Below are positions 30,291-40,138 of a stretch of 64,000 bases of DNA, piece by piece. Below the pieces are notes generated by a model. The model ran no database searches. It worked only from the letters and a program-made list of their open reading frames with translations, and was not told the DNA's origin. The position numbers and the translations under genes were made by a program. The stretch covers positions 41,862 to 105,861 of the forward strand of contig JAJEDE010000019.1 in assembly GCA_022821645.1 (NCBI GenBank), given 5' to 3'. This stretch comes from Chloroflexota bacterium. Its GTDB lineage: Bacteria > Chloroflexota > UBA11872. Position 1 is the stretch's first letter. Each line of letters begins with the position of its first letter.

Positions 30291-31508
30291 TCAGGCCCGA
30301 CGCAGCTTCGGCGCCAGGGCCAGCACCGCCAGGCTCGTCGCCATCACCACCAACCCGGCCCCGCCTATCGCCCAGCGCACGCCAAAGGCCTCGCCAACCG
30401 CGCCCATCGCCAGGTGGCCCACCCAGCCGAAGCCGATGGCAAACAGCCAGCCTCCCACCACGCGCCCGCGCATCTGGTCCGGAACCGTCGCCTGCAGCAA
30501 CGTCAACTGAATGGCGTCGAACGCCGCGGCCATGGCGCCCACCAACGTCACCAGCATGATGGCCACCGCCAGGCTGGGGCTAAGTGCCACGCCCACCAGT
30601 CCCAGCCCGTACACCATGGTCACGCTGAGCAGCAGGCGGCCCTTGCGCCGGAAGTCGCCCAGTAGCGACAGCGCCACCGCCCCGATCACGGCTCCCATGC
30701 CGGCGGCGAACTGCAATGTCCCAAGTCCCGACTCCGTGACCTGCAGCTCGCCCCGCGCCATCGCCGGCATCACGGATTGATAGGCGAATCCAAAGATCTC
30801 AACCGCAATCGCCATCAGCAGCAGCGTGGCCACCACCGGGAGCCCTGCCATCAGCCTGATGCCGTCGGCGGTGTCTTGGAGGACCATGCGCAGCGGCGTC
30901 TGCTGGTCACCGGTTGCCGGCTGCACACGTGGAATCAGCAGCACGACCGCGCCTCCGATCAGCACCAGCACGGCCGCCGCCGTCAGCGCCGCGGGAATGC
31001 CCAGCAGTTCCGCCGTGATACCGCTGGCCAGCGCGCCGATGGCCCCCACGGCCAGGCTGCCCACCGCGTGCAGCGAAATGGCATTCATTCGCATCTCGCG
31101 CGGCACTAGGTCGGTAATCAGCCCTTGTCGGCCAGGCATATCGAACGAATTGACCACCCCGCCAAGCGCGATCAGCACAAAGATCGGCCAGGGATTGGAA
31201 AACCCTGCCCAGGCGATCAGCGCCAGCAGCACCTTCAGCACGGCTCGTATCAGGGCCGTGATCGGCAGCAACCGCGTTCTCGGATACCGGTCGGCCACGG
31301 CGCCTCCCAGTGGCGCGGCAAGAATCCCCGGCGCGCTGCGCACGGCGAAGGTCGCCGCCGACAGCAAAACCGACTCCGTCTCAACCAGCACCAGCCAGCC
31401 CACCGCCAGCCGCTCGGCCCACGTGCCCAGCGCCGTGAAGGTCGAACTCAGCCACAGCACGCGGTACGTCGGATAGGCAAAGGCCGTCAGCCCGCGCGGC
31501 ATTCTCAA
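30291..31508 (-). CDS. MFS transporter
   Basis: 405 aa with ~12 hydrophobic segments; GGAVADRYPRTRLLP loop motif. Confidence 0.85.
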   Translation of the reverse strand: MRMPRGLTAFAYPTYRVLWLSSTFTALGTWAERLAVGWLVLVETESVLLSAATFAVRSAPGILAAPLGGAVADRYPRTRLLPITALIRAVLKVLLALIAWAGFSNPWPIFVLIALGGVVNSFDMPGRQGLITDLVPREMRMNAISLHAVGSLAVGAIGALASGITAELLGIPAALTAAAVLVLIGGAVVLLIPRVQPATGDQQTPLRMVLQDTADGIRLMAGLPVVATLLLMAIAVEIFGFAYQSVMPAMARGELQVTESGLGTLQFAAGMGAVIGAVALSLLGDFRRKGRLLLSVTMVYGLGLVGVALSPSLAVAIMLVTLVGAMAAAFDAIQLTLLQATVPDQMRGRVVGGWLFAIGFGWVGHLAMGAVGEAFGVRWAIGGAGLVVMATSLAVLALAPKLRRA

Positions 31509-31635
31509 GAGAGTTCGATCAAATCCTGTTGGCCACCGTCGGCGATACGGCTATGGTCGAGGGTCAAGCGACGCCAGTCCACATTGCCGCGGGGCGGGAC
31601 GGTCGCGTCGGACGCAAGCGGAGGTTGGCGGCGCG

Positions 31636-32193
31636 GTGAACCCCCTGACCCACGTGACTCCTCAGGAGTTAGAAGCCGGGCTTGGCCATATTCGGCAGTC
31701 GCCCGCCGACAACGGATCCCTCCGGATGATTGTTCAGCGACCTGGCGTCGACCAGCGCACCCTCGTTTCAGAGGGCAACCTGGATGTCGACGCCGGCCTG
31801 GTCGGCGACAGCTGGCTCACCCGCGGCAGCCCCCGCACCCCCGATGGCGGCCCCAACCCCGCCGCCCAGGTCACCATCATCAACGCCCGCCTCATCGCCC
31901 TGCTCGCTCGGACCGAGGACCGCTGGCCCCTCGCCGGCGACCAACTCGTCATCGACATCGACCTGAGCGAGAACAACCTGCCGCCGGGCGCCCAGCTCGC
32001 CGTCGGCTTAGCCGTGCTGGAGATTTCCGAGGAACCCCACACCGGCTGCGCCAAATTCGCCCAGCGCTTCGGAAACGACGCCCTCCGCTTCATCAGCACC
32101 CCAACCGGCCAGGCCATGCGCCTCCGCGGCGTCAACACCCGCGTCATCCAATCCGGCTCAATCCAAGTCGGCGACCTCGCAACCAGGCTCTAG
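31636..32193 (+). CDS. MOSC-domain-like protein
   Basis: 185 aa; GDSWLTRGS, VTIINARLIALLA, LSENNLPPGAQLAVG, EPHTGCAKFAQRFGNDALRFI. Confidence 0.75.
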   Translation: MNPLTHVTPQELEAGLGHIRQSPADNGSLRMIVQRPGVDQRTLVSEGNLDVDAGLVGDSWLTRGSPRTPDGGPNPAAQVTIINARLIALLARTEDRWPLAGDQLVIDIDLSENNLPPGAQLAVGLAVLEISEEPHTGCAKFAQRFGNDALRFISTPTGQAMRLRGVNTRVIQSGSIQVGDLATRL

Positions 32194-32247
32194 CCCAAAG
32201 CCACCCGCCCTTTTTTCCGACCGCACCCCAAGCCGACGGCTCTGGAG

Positions 32248-33987
32248 TCAGGCGTTCCCCTCCACCTGCACCGTGACGATATCCACGCCGTGAAACTTCT
32301 TGTGGCGCACGGCACTCGCGCGGTAGCGCAAGAGGCGTAGCGAAAGTTCTTCCGCCGACGGCAGGGCGGCATCATCGGTCAGAAACGCCAACTGGTCCTC
32401 GATGTTCTCATGCCGGGTTGTCGCCACGAACTCCAACTCAACCATCGTGTCCTGCGGCCGCGCCACAACGACCAGTCTCGGTCGTTCGGTCCCCGCATGA
32501 GACTCCTCCTGCGACAGCAGCACCGCCAGCGTCTCTTCCCCGGCCGACCGCAGCCGCAGCGTTGAGGATTCGTTCCAGCCCAGCCTCGACGCCAGCCCGG
32601 CCAGGAAGTCGTCGATCGCCGCGAGCGAGGCCATGTCCAGCGTCACGTCCAGCCGTGAGCGCCGCGTGCTTGTCGCTTCCAGCAGCAACGTCATCCCAAT
32701 CGCTACCAGGGCGCCAATCGTCACGCCGCTACCCAGCAGCCCGCCGAGCTCCTCGCCAAAGAGATCGCGCGTCACTGGGTGACCGTGCAGCCCCAGGCCT
32801 AGCGCGCTCGCCAGCGCCACCACTAGCACGCGCTTCGGATCCAGGCCGTCGCGCATTATCGTCTGGCAGCCGCTGACCAAGAGGATGCCCATCGCCAGCA
32901 TCAGGTAGGCGCCCAACACGGGTCCGGGGACCGTCAGGAGGACGGCGGCAAACTTGGAAAAAAACGCCAGCGCCGCGATTACGATCGCCACGCCAACGCC
33001 GACTCGTCGGGCCGCGACCCCGGTCAGATTGATCAGCGACAGGCTGTATGAGGAATTGGACATCGGCGGCAGCGTGCCGGCGATTCCCGCGAGCAGCATC
33101 CCAAGGCCGTTGACGCTGACCATGCCCTGGATCTGGCGGAAATCGATAGCCCGCGGCTGTCGGCGGGAGCCCTGCTGAATCACCACACCGTCGCTGATCG
33201 TCTTGATCCCGAGCACCAGGGTCAGAATCGCGAACGACGGCAGGAGCGCCCAGAACTCCGGGCCCGGCGTGAGATCGAAGCCCAAGTCCGGCACCGCGGG
33301 AATTCCAAACCAGTTGGCGCTGGCGATTCGCTCCCCATCCAGCACGCCGAATCCAGCGGCAACGGCGCACCCGACCAGGATGCTGATGAACGGCGCGACC
33401 AGGCGCCAGCGTCCGCTGGCCCGCATGGTCACGATCGCTGAGACCAGCAGTGTCACACCGGCGATAGCCGGACCCGCCACCGGTGGGGTGCCGGCAGGAA
33501 GGTCCCGGACGCTATCGAACGCGATGGGCAGCACGCTGACGGCAATCAGCATCGTCACCGTGCCGGAGACAGCCGGCGTAATGATTCGCCGCAGCGTCGG
33601 CAGCCACCACGCCAGCCCAACCTGGACCAGGCTGCATACCACCATCAGGCTCGCGAACATCGCGGGCCCGCCCGCGGAGACCGCCGCCACCATGATCGCG
33701 ATGAACATCGCCGCGGGCCACGTAAGCACCAGGTGGCCGGCGCCGAAGCGGCCCCGCTGAATCGCTTGCAGCGCGGTAATGGCGGCACAAATCAGCATCG
33801 CGGCAAATACGCCCCAGGTGAGATAGCGGTCGTCCAGTCCCGCGGCTCGAATCGCGATCGCCACCGTCAGCACGATCGGCGCGAGCCCCAGGGCGGCGCC
33901 CTGGAACCCGACCGCCAGCGCGATCAATGGAGGACAGGCCTCCTCGGGCTCGTATTGGATCGGCTGTTCCGAGGTCCCGGCAGTCAA
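32248..33987 (-). CDS. NCS2/SLC23-like permease with C-terminal cytosolic GHKL/anti-sigma-like domain
   Basis: 579 aa; ~12 TMs, GLGMLLAGIAGTLPPMSNSSYSLSLINLTGVAARRVG; C-terminal ~140 aa soluble region. Confidence 0.72.
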   Translation of the reverse strand: MTAGTSEQPIQYEPEEACPPLIALAVGFQGAALGLAPIVLTVAIAIRAAGLDDRYLTWGVFAAMLICAAITALQAIQRGRFGAGHLVLTWPAAMFIAIMVAAVSAGGPAMFASLMVVCSLVQVGLAWWLPTLRRIITPAVSGTVTMLIAVSVLPIAFDSVRDLPAGTPPVAGPAIAGVTLLVSAIVTMRASGRWRLVAPFISILVGCAVAAGFGVLDGERIASANWFGIPAVPDLGFDLTPGPEFWALLPSFAILTLVLGIKTISDGVVIQQGSRRQPRAIDFRQIQGMVSVNGLGMLLAGIAGTLPPMSNSSYSLSLINLTGVAARRVGVGVAIVIAALAFFSKFAAVLLTVPGPVLGAYLMLAMGILLVSGCQTIMRDGLDPKRVLVVALASALGLGLHGHPVTRDLFGEELGGLLGSGVTIGALVAIGMTLLLEATSTRRSRLDVTLDMASLAAIDDFLAGLASRLGWNESSTLRLRSAGEETLAVLLSQEESHAGTERPRLVVVARPQDTMVELEFVATTRHENIEDQLAFLTDDAALPSAEELSLRLLRYRASAVRHKKFHGVDIVTVQVEGNA

Positions 33988-34097
33988 CAGTTAGCCAATC
34001 ACCACTTCGTTCCCCGGCAGTGACAGCTTCTGGAAACGCTCAGCCGCAATCAACCTGGACGAAGAACCACCTTCGAATCCGAAGCTCGCTCCGGGTT

Positions 34098-35063
34098 CTA
34101 GCCCGTTTCCTCCAAGACGTTTCGCAAATCCACCGGAACCGGCACCCCCTCGCTCCACACAATCCCCCCAAGACACAGCCCCTGCAGCGGCCCGATCAGC
34201 GGTCCCAGCCGCGTCGAAGGCTGCCCGAACGGCCGCAGCGCGTGCGTAATGAACCAGCGGTCTTGCTCGTCGCTGAACACACTCGCCCCGTGCCACGGCC
34301 CCAGCACCGTCCACTCGCCAAAGTGATACGGGTCGTCCCCGCTCGCGTACTGCGTCCCCCAGAAATTCATCACGAAGATGTAATACCGCCCGTCCCGCTC
34401 AAAAACTCGCGGCACCTCGAATCCCGACGGTCCCTGCAGTTCGTTCTCGATCCGTTGAAACGTCATCAGCGGCCCCCGGTCCTCCCAATGCACCAGGTCC
34501 TTCGACTCCGCCAGCGCCAGGCACGAGTCGCCCCAACGGTTCTGGCTTACGAAAAACATCAGAAACCGGTCTTCGAAGCGGATCAGCCACGGGTCCTTGC
34601 ACTCCAGCACCCCGTCCTCCGTCCACCCCGACCACTCCGGCAGCGGAATGAACACCGTCGATCCGTCCCCCGGCACCTTCTCCCAGTGCCACAGGTCGTC
34701 CGAGACCGCCAGCGCAAACCGTCGGCTCGCTTCCGGCCGCGGACGGCACTGGTAAATCATGTGCCAGCGTCCCTCGTGCTGGATCACGCTCGCCTCGCTG
34801 ATCTCTGCGTGATCGCACTCCCCGGGCCTGCCCGGCAGCAACACCGACTCTTCCCGAGTCCACACCACCAGGTCGTCCGACGTCGCGTGCCGCTTCTCGA
34901 AGTTTCGACCGCCCGGCCCCGGCCCATAGAACAGGTGCCAGCAATCCGGCCCCCGCACGATCGTGTGCGAATTCACCGTATCCTGCCCCGCCCCGTAAAC
35001 CTCCTTCATGGCGCTGCGCTGAGCCAGGATCTCTCGACGGCGCTCGTCGGACGCGGGGTGCAC
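34098..35063 (-). CDS. Five-bladed beta-propeller glycoside hydrolase-like protein (GH32/43-like)
   Basis: 321 aa; HLFYGPGPGGRNFEKRHATSDDLVVWTREE, CKDPWLIRFEDRFLMFF, WGTQYASGDDPYHFGEW. Confidence 0.7.
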   Translation of the reverse strand: MHPASDERRREILAQRSAMKEVYGAGQDTVNSHTIVRGPDCWHLFYGPGPGGRNFEKRHATSDDLVVWTREESVLLPGRPGECDHAEISEASVIQHEGRWHMIYQCRPRPEASRRFALAVSDDLWHWEKVPGDGSTVFIPLPEWSGWTEDGVLECKDPWLIRFEDRFLMFFVSQNRWGDSCLALAESKDLVHWEDRGPLMTFQRIENELQGPSGFEVPRVFERDGRYYIFVMNFWGTQYASGDDPYHFGEWTVLGPWHGASVFSDEQDRWFITHALRPFGQPSTRLGPLIGPLQGLCLGGIVWSEGVPVPVDLRNVLEETG

Positions 35064-35120
35064 GACCTTGCTCCTTAACCGATGTGCCAGTCGGGACAGT
35101 CGGTGCCTTCGGTGTGCGGT

Positions 35121-36092
35121 CTACTCCCAGCGCACCGTGCTGTCCGCCGGCACATGCGCGCGGCGAACTTCGTTGAACTCCCGCCACGTCCGCACCACGG
35201 CCTCTGGCCGCGACCGGCTGCGCACCAGGAAGTCCGACTCTGGTGGATAGCAGGTGAGTTCCGCCTCGGGCATCGACCCGTTCGCGTCGTTTGCACCGTT
35301 ACCCGAGGCCGAGCCGTTCCGATCCATCGCCAGCGGCGGGAAGTTCGTCGGCAGGTCCGCGCTCTGGTAGCGGATGTCGATGCTCCATCGAATAACGTCG
35401 CTGCGATTCGGCGTGGAGCGGTGTGGTGTCCGGTTTGTCAGCAGGACCACGCCGCCGCGGTCCACCGGCGTGGCCACAACGCGATCTCCTGGCAGGTCTG
35501 TTTCCAGAATCTCCAGATACGAACGCCGGCCTTCTTCGCCTGGATCCAGTTGCGTATGCCGAACAACCCCGCCCTTATGCACGCCCGGCATCACCTCCAG
35601 GCACCCGCGCTCGACCGTCGCGTCCACAAACGGCACCCAGACCGTCAGGATCAACTCGTCGTCGCAAACGGGCTCGAAGTAGCCCGAGTCCTGGTGCCAC
35701 GGCACTTCCCCGTGCCAGTGACCCGGCAGCTTCGGACGCAGCCGGTACACCGCCGACCCAATGATCTCGGGGCCCACGACCGATTCGGCGACATCCAGCA
35801 ACTCCTCGTTCGACACGAGCGCGAAGATCCCGTGCCCCTGCAGTTGTCCGTAGATCACCGACCAGTACAGGTCCTCGTATTCCTGGTGAATCTTCCACAA
35901 CCGAGTCTCGAATGGCTCGTCCGCGTAGATGTGACTGAGCTTCCCGTCTGCCACCGCCGCTTCGGCGTGCGTGTCAATGGCCTCGGTGATCTCGTCGATG
36001 GCCGGCTGCAGGCCCGCCGGATCCAGCGCGTTCGGCACCACCAGATACCCCTCGCGCTTGAAGAACGCCAATTGCTCGCTATTCAGCGACAT
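35121..36092 (-). CDS. Phytanoyl-CoA dioxygenase (PhyH) family protein
   Basis: 323 aa; FFKREGYLVVPNALDP, WHQDSGYFEP, H...D motif and LLTNRTPHRSTPNRSDVIRWSIDIRY. Confidence 0.88.
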   Translation of the reverse strand: MSLNSEQLAFFKREGYLVVPNALDPAGLQPAIDEITEAIDTHAEAAVADGKLSHIYADEPFETRLWKIHQEYEDLYWSVIYGQLQGHGIFALVSNEELLDVAESVVGPEIIGSAVYRLRPKLPGHWHGEVPWHQDSGYFEPVCDDELILTVWVPFVDATVERGCLEVMPGVHKGGVVRHTQLDPGEEGRRSYLEILETDLPGDRVVATPVDRGGVVLLTNRTPHRSTPNRSDVIRWSIDIRYQSADLPTNFPPLAMDRNGSASGNGANDANGSMPEAELTCYPPESDFLVRSRSRPEAVVRTWREFNEVRRAHVPADSTVRWE

Positions 36093-36168
36093 AACGGGCC
36101 CGGTTCCACATGAGTCGTGTCGTCCGTAGTCTCGCCCCTTGGCGGTTTCCTGTCACCCTCGCGGGTCG

Positions 36169-37077
36169 CTACAGCGGCCCGCTGACCGGCCTTCTGAACA
36201 TCGCCGCAGCCACCCGCGGCGGCCACCACGAGACGTCAATCAACCAACGCACCAGCGATGGCGTCGCCGGATGGCCCTCCCGGCCTCGGCGTGCCAACTC
36301 ACCCGCCCAGACGTCCGTATACAGCGCGTACGTCGCCGCCACCAGTGGTGGCCGTATCAGCTTGATCGCAATCCACACCTGCGCAGCCAGCGTCGCGGTA
36401 AACACCTCCAGCGCCGGCCCCGTCAACGTTAGGTAGAACCCCATGAACACCGCTGCTAGCGGTACCGCAATTGGCCCCGCGGTAATCAAAAAGGTGGCGA
36501 ACACCGGTCCAAACACACGCCCGCTCACCCGCCACGACTCCAACGCCGCCAGCGACCCCGGCACGTTCCCATGCACCGCGATAAACGGTGCCAGCAACGT
36601 CCGCGAGTGCACATAGATTCCGGTTCCTCCAATCGCCACGATCCACAGGACCGAGACCACAACACCCGGGAACGACTCGGCAATCGCCGTCCGCTGGAAG
36701 CTGATGAGCCCCAGCGTCAGGATTCCCACCGGCACCCAGAAAACCACCGTCGTGTGCAGGTTGGTCCAGATGTACCGGGGCAACCAGCGCGTGCCGTCGT
36801 CCAGGTGGTGCCACAACCCGGGACGCTGCCCCTCGTGCGCTGCCGCCACCGCCTTCATGAACATCACCGGCGCAACCGTGCCCGACAACAGATTTAAGAC
36901 CGTCGTCCCGGCCGTCCGGCCGAAGCCCTCGGGCAGATCGGCCGCCGTTATCCAGATCACGCCGGCCGCGGGCAGCGCGAACAGCACCATGATCGCCACG
37001 ATCACGAACGGCGTGACCCGCAGCGTGACCAGCCCACGAACCGCGTAGCGCCTTCCCTGACGCCAGGCGGCCGTCAC
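36169..37077 (-). CDS. Hypothetical multi-pass membrane protein
   Basis: 302 aa with ~6 hydrophobic segments. Confidence 0.6.
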   Translation of the reverse strand: MTAAWRQGRRYAVRGLVTLRVTPFVIVAIMVLFALPAAGVIWITAADLPEGFGRTAGTTVLNLLSGTVAPVMFMKAVAAAHEGQRPGLWHHLDDGTRWLPRYIWTNLHTTVVFWVPVGILTLGLISFQRTAIAESFPGVVVSVLWIVAIGGTGIYVHSRTLLAPFIAVHGNVPGSLAALESWRVSGRVFGPVFATFLITAGPIAVPLAAVFMGFYLTLTGPALEVFTATLAAQVWIAIKLIRPPLVAATYALYTDVWAGELARRGREGHPATPSLVRWLIDVSWWPPRVAAAMFRRPVSGPL

Positions 37078-37211
37078 TGCGGCATGCGCGGCGATGGTCC
37101 TGCCATAGCCCTGACCATCGGTCCCGCTCCCGGCTCAAGCGTCGCTAATGCCAACTCTACGCCCTCCGTCCGCATGCCAGAATGACCACCCTTCATACCC
37201 GGCGTCCACCC

Positions 37212-37652
37212 ATGCAGGAACTCGCACGTATCCGGATCGATGCCTCCCCCGAGGCTGTCTTCGAGCTCCTCGCCGACAACACACGTCGCGGCGAATGGGC
37301 GGAAGGTATGGAAACCTTCGACTACACCTCCGACTTCGACCCCGACGACCCCGTCGGCACCACCTTCACCCAGCACATCCGCGAAGGCGGCCGGATCACC
37401 GAGTATCACGGCGAAATCACCACCTACGACCCGCCAAACGCCTACGGCTCGCAGGTGACCGGCGGCTCCTACTCGATGGTTGTCGAGTATCACCTCACCG
37501 CCGTCGACGGCGGCACCGAGGTCGTCAACGTCTGCGACGTCGACTCCTCGTCCCGGTTCGTCCGGATCATGGGCTTCCTCTTCAGCTGGTTCACCAGGTA
37601 CCTGGGACGCAAGCAACTCCGCAAGCTCAAGGAACTCGTCGAAGCGGCCTGA
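37212..37652 (+). CDS. SRPBCC family protein
   Basis: MQELARIRIDASPEAVFELLADNTRRGEWAEGMETFDYTSDF...; start placed at internal Met. Confidence 0.75.
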   Translation: MQELARIRIDASPEAVFELLADNTRRGEWAEGMETFDYTSDFDPDDPVGTTFTQHIREGGRITEYHGEITTYDPPNAYGSQVTGGSYSMVVEYHLTAVDGGTEVVNVCDVDSSSRFVRIMGFLFSWFTRYLGRKQLRKLKELVEAA

Positions 37653-37660
37653 TCCGCCGC

Positions 37661-37696
37661 CCACCGCGGCCGCTGGCTAGGCCAGCGGCGCGGTGG
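37661..37696. terminator. Convergent-gene hairpin containing the stop codon of the minus-strand gene
   Basis: ccaccgcggccgctggc-tag-gccagcggcgcggtgg: near-perfect inverted repeat (1-nt bulge). Confidence 0.6.
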
Positions 37697-38522
37697 CGAA
37701 CACGACGTGGAACGGTACGCAGTAGATCACCACGGTCTTGTACTCGCTCACGTCGGTCCCGGACGGAACCTCATAGTTCTGGTTGCCCACGTTCCCCTTC
37801 AGCGGCCCCAGGTCCAGGTACTCGCCCAGGTTCTCGCTGCTCGTAATCCCCTCGGCCTTTGAGATCAGCACGCTCAGCGCTGGGCCGTTGGTCACCATGA
37901 AGTCCTCGAACCGCAGGATGTGACTGCCGTCCGGGCCGCGGAACATCGTGGCCGAGCCGGAACCCCGGTGAAAGTCGTCGGCGTCCATGAACATCCCCAT
38001 GGCCACCGCCGCCGGTCCAGTGTCAGGCATGGCCGTGGGCGCCGGCGCAGCCGTTGCAGTTGCCGTCGCTGCGGCAGTCGCCGTGGCGGCCGGTGTCGCC
38101 GCCGGCATCGCGGCCACTGCCACCCCGGCCAGTCCGGCCGGCATCGGCTCGTCCATCATCGTGTCCGGCATCTGCGCCGCAACTTCCATCACCCGTTCCT
38201 GGACCTTGTCGCGGTCATCCGCGCTCAGGGACTCAATGGTCTCGGCGCTCGGCATCGCCGCGTCAAACTCGGCTTTCAGCTCCTGTTTCTCTTCAGCCGG
38301 CATGCTCGCCATGGCCGCCGACTCCGGCATCTCGAACGGAAACGCCTCGTCCACGACATTGGTCACGAACAGTGGCGACACCAGCCACCAGCCCACCGCA
38401 ATCGCCACGATGGCCCCCACGCCGCCGCCGGCCAATATGATTCGTCGTCGCATCGACATGTCAGCGCCCTCCTGCCCTCCGGCCTGTGGTTGAACTCGTT
38501 GTTGCAGCGCCACAGCCGGCAA
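37677..38522 (-). CDS. DM13-domain-like membrane-anchored protein
   Basis: 281 aa; N-terminal TM, Ala/Thr/Pro linker, C-terminal GSGSATMFRGPDGSHILRFEDFMVTNGPALSVLIS...LKGNVGNQNYEVPSGTDVSEYKTVVIYCVPFHVVF. Confidence 0.8.
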   Translation of the reverse strand: MPAVALQQRVQPQAGGQEGADMSMRRRIILAGGGVGAIVAIAVGWWLVSPLFVTNVVDEAFPFEMPESAAMASMPAEEKQELKAEFDAAMPSAETIESLSADDRDKVQERVMEVAAQMPDTMMDEPMPAGLAGVAVAAMPAATPAATATAAATATATAAPAPTAMPDTGPAAVAMGMFMDADDFHRGSGSATMFRGPDGSHILRFEDFMVTNGPALSVLISKAEGITSSENLGEYLDLGPLKGNVGNQNYEVPSGTDVSEYKTVVIYCVPFHVVFATAPLA

Positions 38523-38538
38523 CGCTCACTCCATTAAT

Positions 38539-39090
38539 CTACTCTGCCCGGCCTTCTGTCGTGATCTGCCCTACAAGTCGCAGGCGATGCCTCGGGTTGT
38601 AGGCCCGCGAATCGCAGCGTCGACAACTCACCCGCCGCCGCCCATAGCGCCGCAGGCGCGTCACCTCGTGACCGGCCGGACAGCGGTACAACCATCGGCC
38701 CTTCACCTCAAGCTGCACCGTCGGACAAGCCCGCGGACGCGCCCCGATCGCCTGCATACGCTCGCGAAACCACGGCCCGTGCGGTGCCTCATCCGGCGCG
38801 CTGATGAACTGCTCCACGTGAACCAGCTCATGCACCAGCACCTCATCGCGCAAGTTGAACCGCGAGCCTTCCACGGCGGCATCGCCGGCCGGCCCATCCA
38901 GCAGACGGGCAATTCGCATCACAAAGGCCGACCGGTCCGCATTCGTACGGACCGACCCAAGCTGCCGCACCGCGGCCGATGGCAGGAACTGGACCTTCGC
39001 GAGCGGCAACCTGTTGCCAAAGAGTTCGCGGTTAAACGCCTCCGCCCGCACCTGCAGCGAGGCGACCAGGGCGGCGTCCGGACTGCTCAA
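38539..39090 (-). CDS. SprT-like zinc metalloprotease-family protein
   Basis: 183 aa; VLVHELVHVEQF zinc motif, C-terminal zinc ribbon YRCPAGHEVTRLRRYGRRRVSCRRCDSRAYNPRHRL. Confidence 0.8.
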   Translation of the reverse strand: MSSPDAALVASLQVRAEAFNRELFGNRLPLAKVQFLPSAAVRQLGSVRTNADRSAFVMRIARLLDGPAGDAAVEGSRFNLRDEVLVHELVHVEQFISAPDEAPHGPWFRERMQAIGARPRACPTVQLEVKGRWLYRCPAGHEVTRLRRYGRRRVSCRRCDSRAYNPRHRLRLVGQITTEGRAE

Positions 39091-39236
39091 GTCGGTGCGG
39101 CGTCGAACGCGGATTTGCTGCCGAATCAGCCAGCCTCCAGCCTTCGCGCCAATTCCAGGTGGCCGCCCTCCCGCGCATAGTCGCCCGCCTCCACTAGGTC
39201 AAAGATGTCGTCGGCCATTCGGCGCTTGCTCGGCGG

Positions 39237-40001
39237 CTACTCGCGCGGACCGTGCGCGACCCACCCGCCGTCCACCGTCAGGATGTGCCCGGTCACAAAG
39301 CCGGCCTCATCCGACAGCAGGAAAACCGCCGCGCCCGCAATCTCCTCGGGTACGGCCAGTCGCTTGAACGGAACGTGCGCAATCAGGCGGTCCATCTCGA
39401 CGCTGTCCCGCTCCTTGCCGGCGTTGAACAGCGGCGTGTCCGTGTACCCGGGCGCCAGCGCATTGACCCGCACGCCGTGTTCGGCGACTTCCAGCGCCAT
39501 CACCTGCGTCAGCATCACCACCGATGCCTTGGACGTGCAATACGCCGCCCGCTGCTTCACCGCGCGTTGTCCGTACATCGAGGCCACGTTCACGATCGAC
39601 CCGCTGCCGCTCGCCACCATGTGCCGCGCCGCCGCTTGCGCGCCGAAGAACACGCCCTCCACGTTCACCTCCATCACCCGCCGCCACTCGTCGCGGGTGT
39701 GCTCCAGCGCGAACTGGCCGGAACCGGTCCCCGCGCTGCCCACCCAGCCATCCAGCCCGCCAAGCTCGCTGACCGCCAGCTCCACCAGCGCTTCCTGGTC
39801 ATCGTCGGCAGTCACGTCGACGATCCGTGTCACCGCCCGCCGCCCCAGGTCCTGGATTGCGTCCGCCGTCTCCGCCAGCCCGTCGCCGTCGATGTCCCCC
39901 AGCGCCAGGTCCGCCCCCTCCTCTGCGGCGGCCAGCGCGCAGGCCCGGCCGATCCCCGAGGCGCCGCCGGTGATCCCAATGACCCGATTCGCCAGCCGCA
40001 T
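39237..40001 (-). CDS. SDR-family oxidoreductase
   Basis: 254 aa; VIGITGGASGIGRACAL, YCTSKASVVMLTQVMALEVAEHGVRVNALAPGYTDTPLF, ILTVDGGW. Confidence 0.92.
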   Translation of the reverse strand: MRLANRVIGITGGASGIGRACALAAAEEGADLALGDIDGDGLAETADAIQDLGRRAVTRIVDVTADDDQEALVELAVSELGGLDGWVGSAGTGSGQFALEHTRDEWRRVMEVNVEGVFFGAQAAARHMVASGSGSIVNVASMYGQRAVKQRAAYCTSKASVVMLTQVMALEVAEHGVRVNALAPGYTDTPLFNAGKERDSVEMDRLIAHVPFKRLAVPEEIAGAAVFLLSDEAGFVTGHILTVDGGWVAHGPRE

Positions 40002-40138
40002 GCTCCGCTTCCCGTCCCGGTAGTGCCCTCCTAGCGCCGCTCAGCCTAAGTCACACGCGCCCGTGTGGCCTTTCGCACGACACGCCCGCGTCCTCACCCC
40101 CTAAGCTGAGGCAAGCGACCACGACGCGGATACAAGGA

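Noticed and set aside
31125-32276. 383-aa plus ORF overlapping MFS and MOSC genes
   Set aside because: Arg/His/Pro-rich translation of the other frames of two supported genes.
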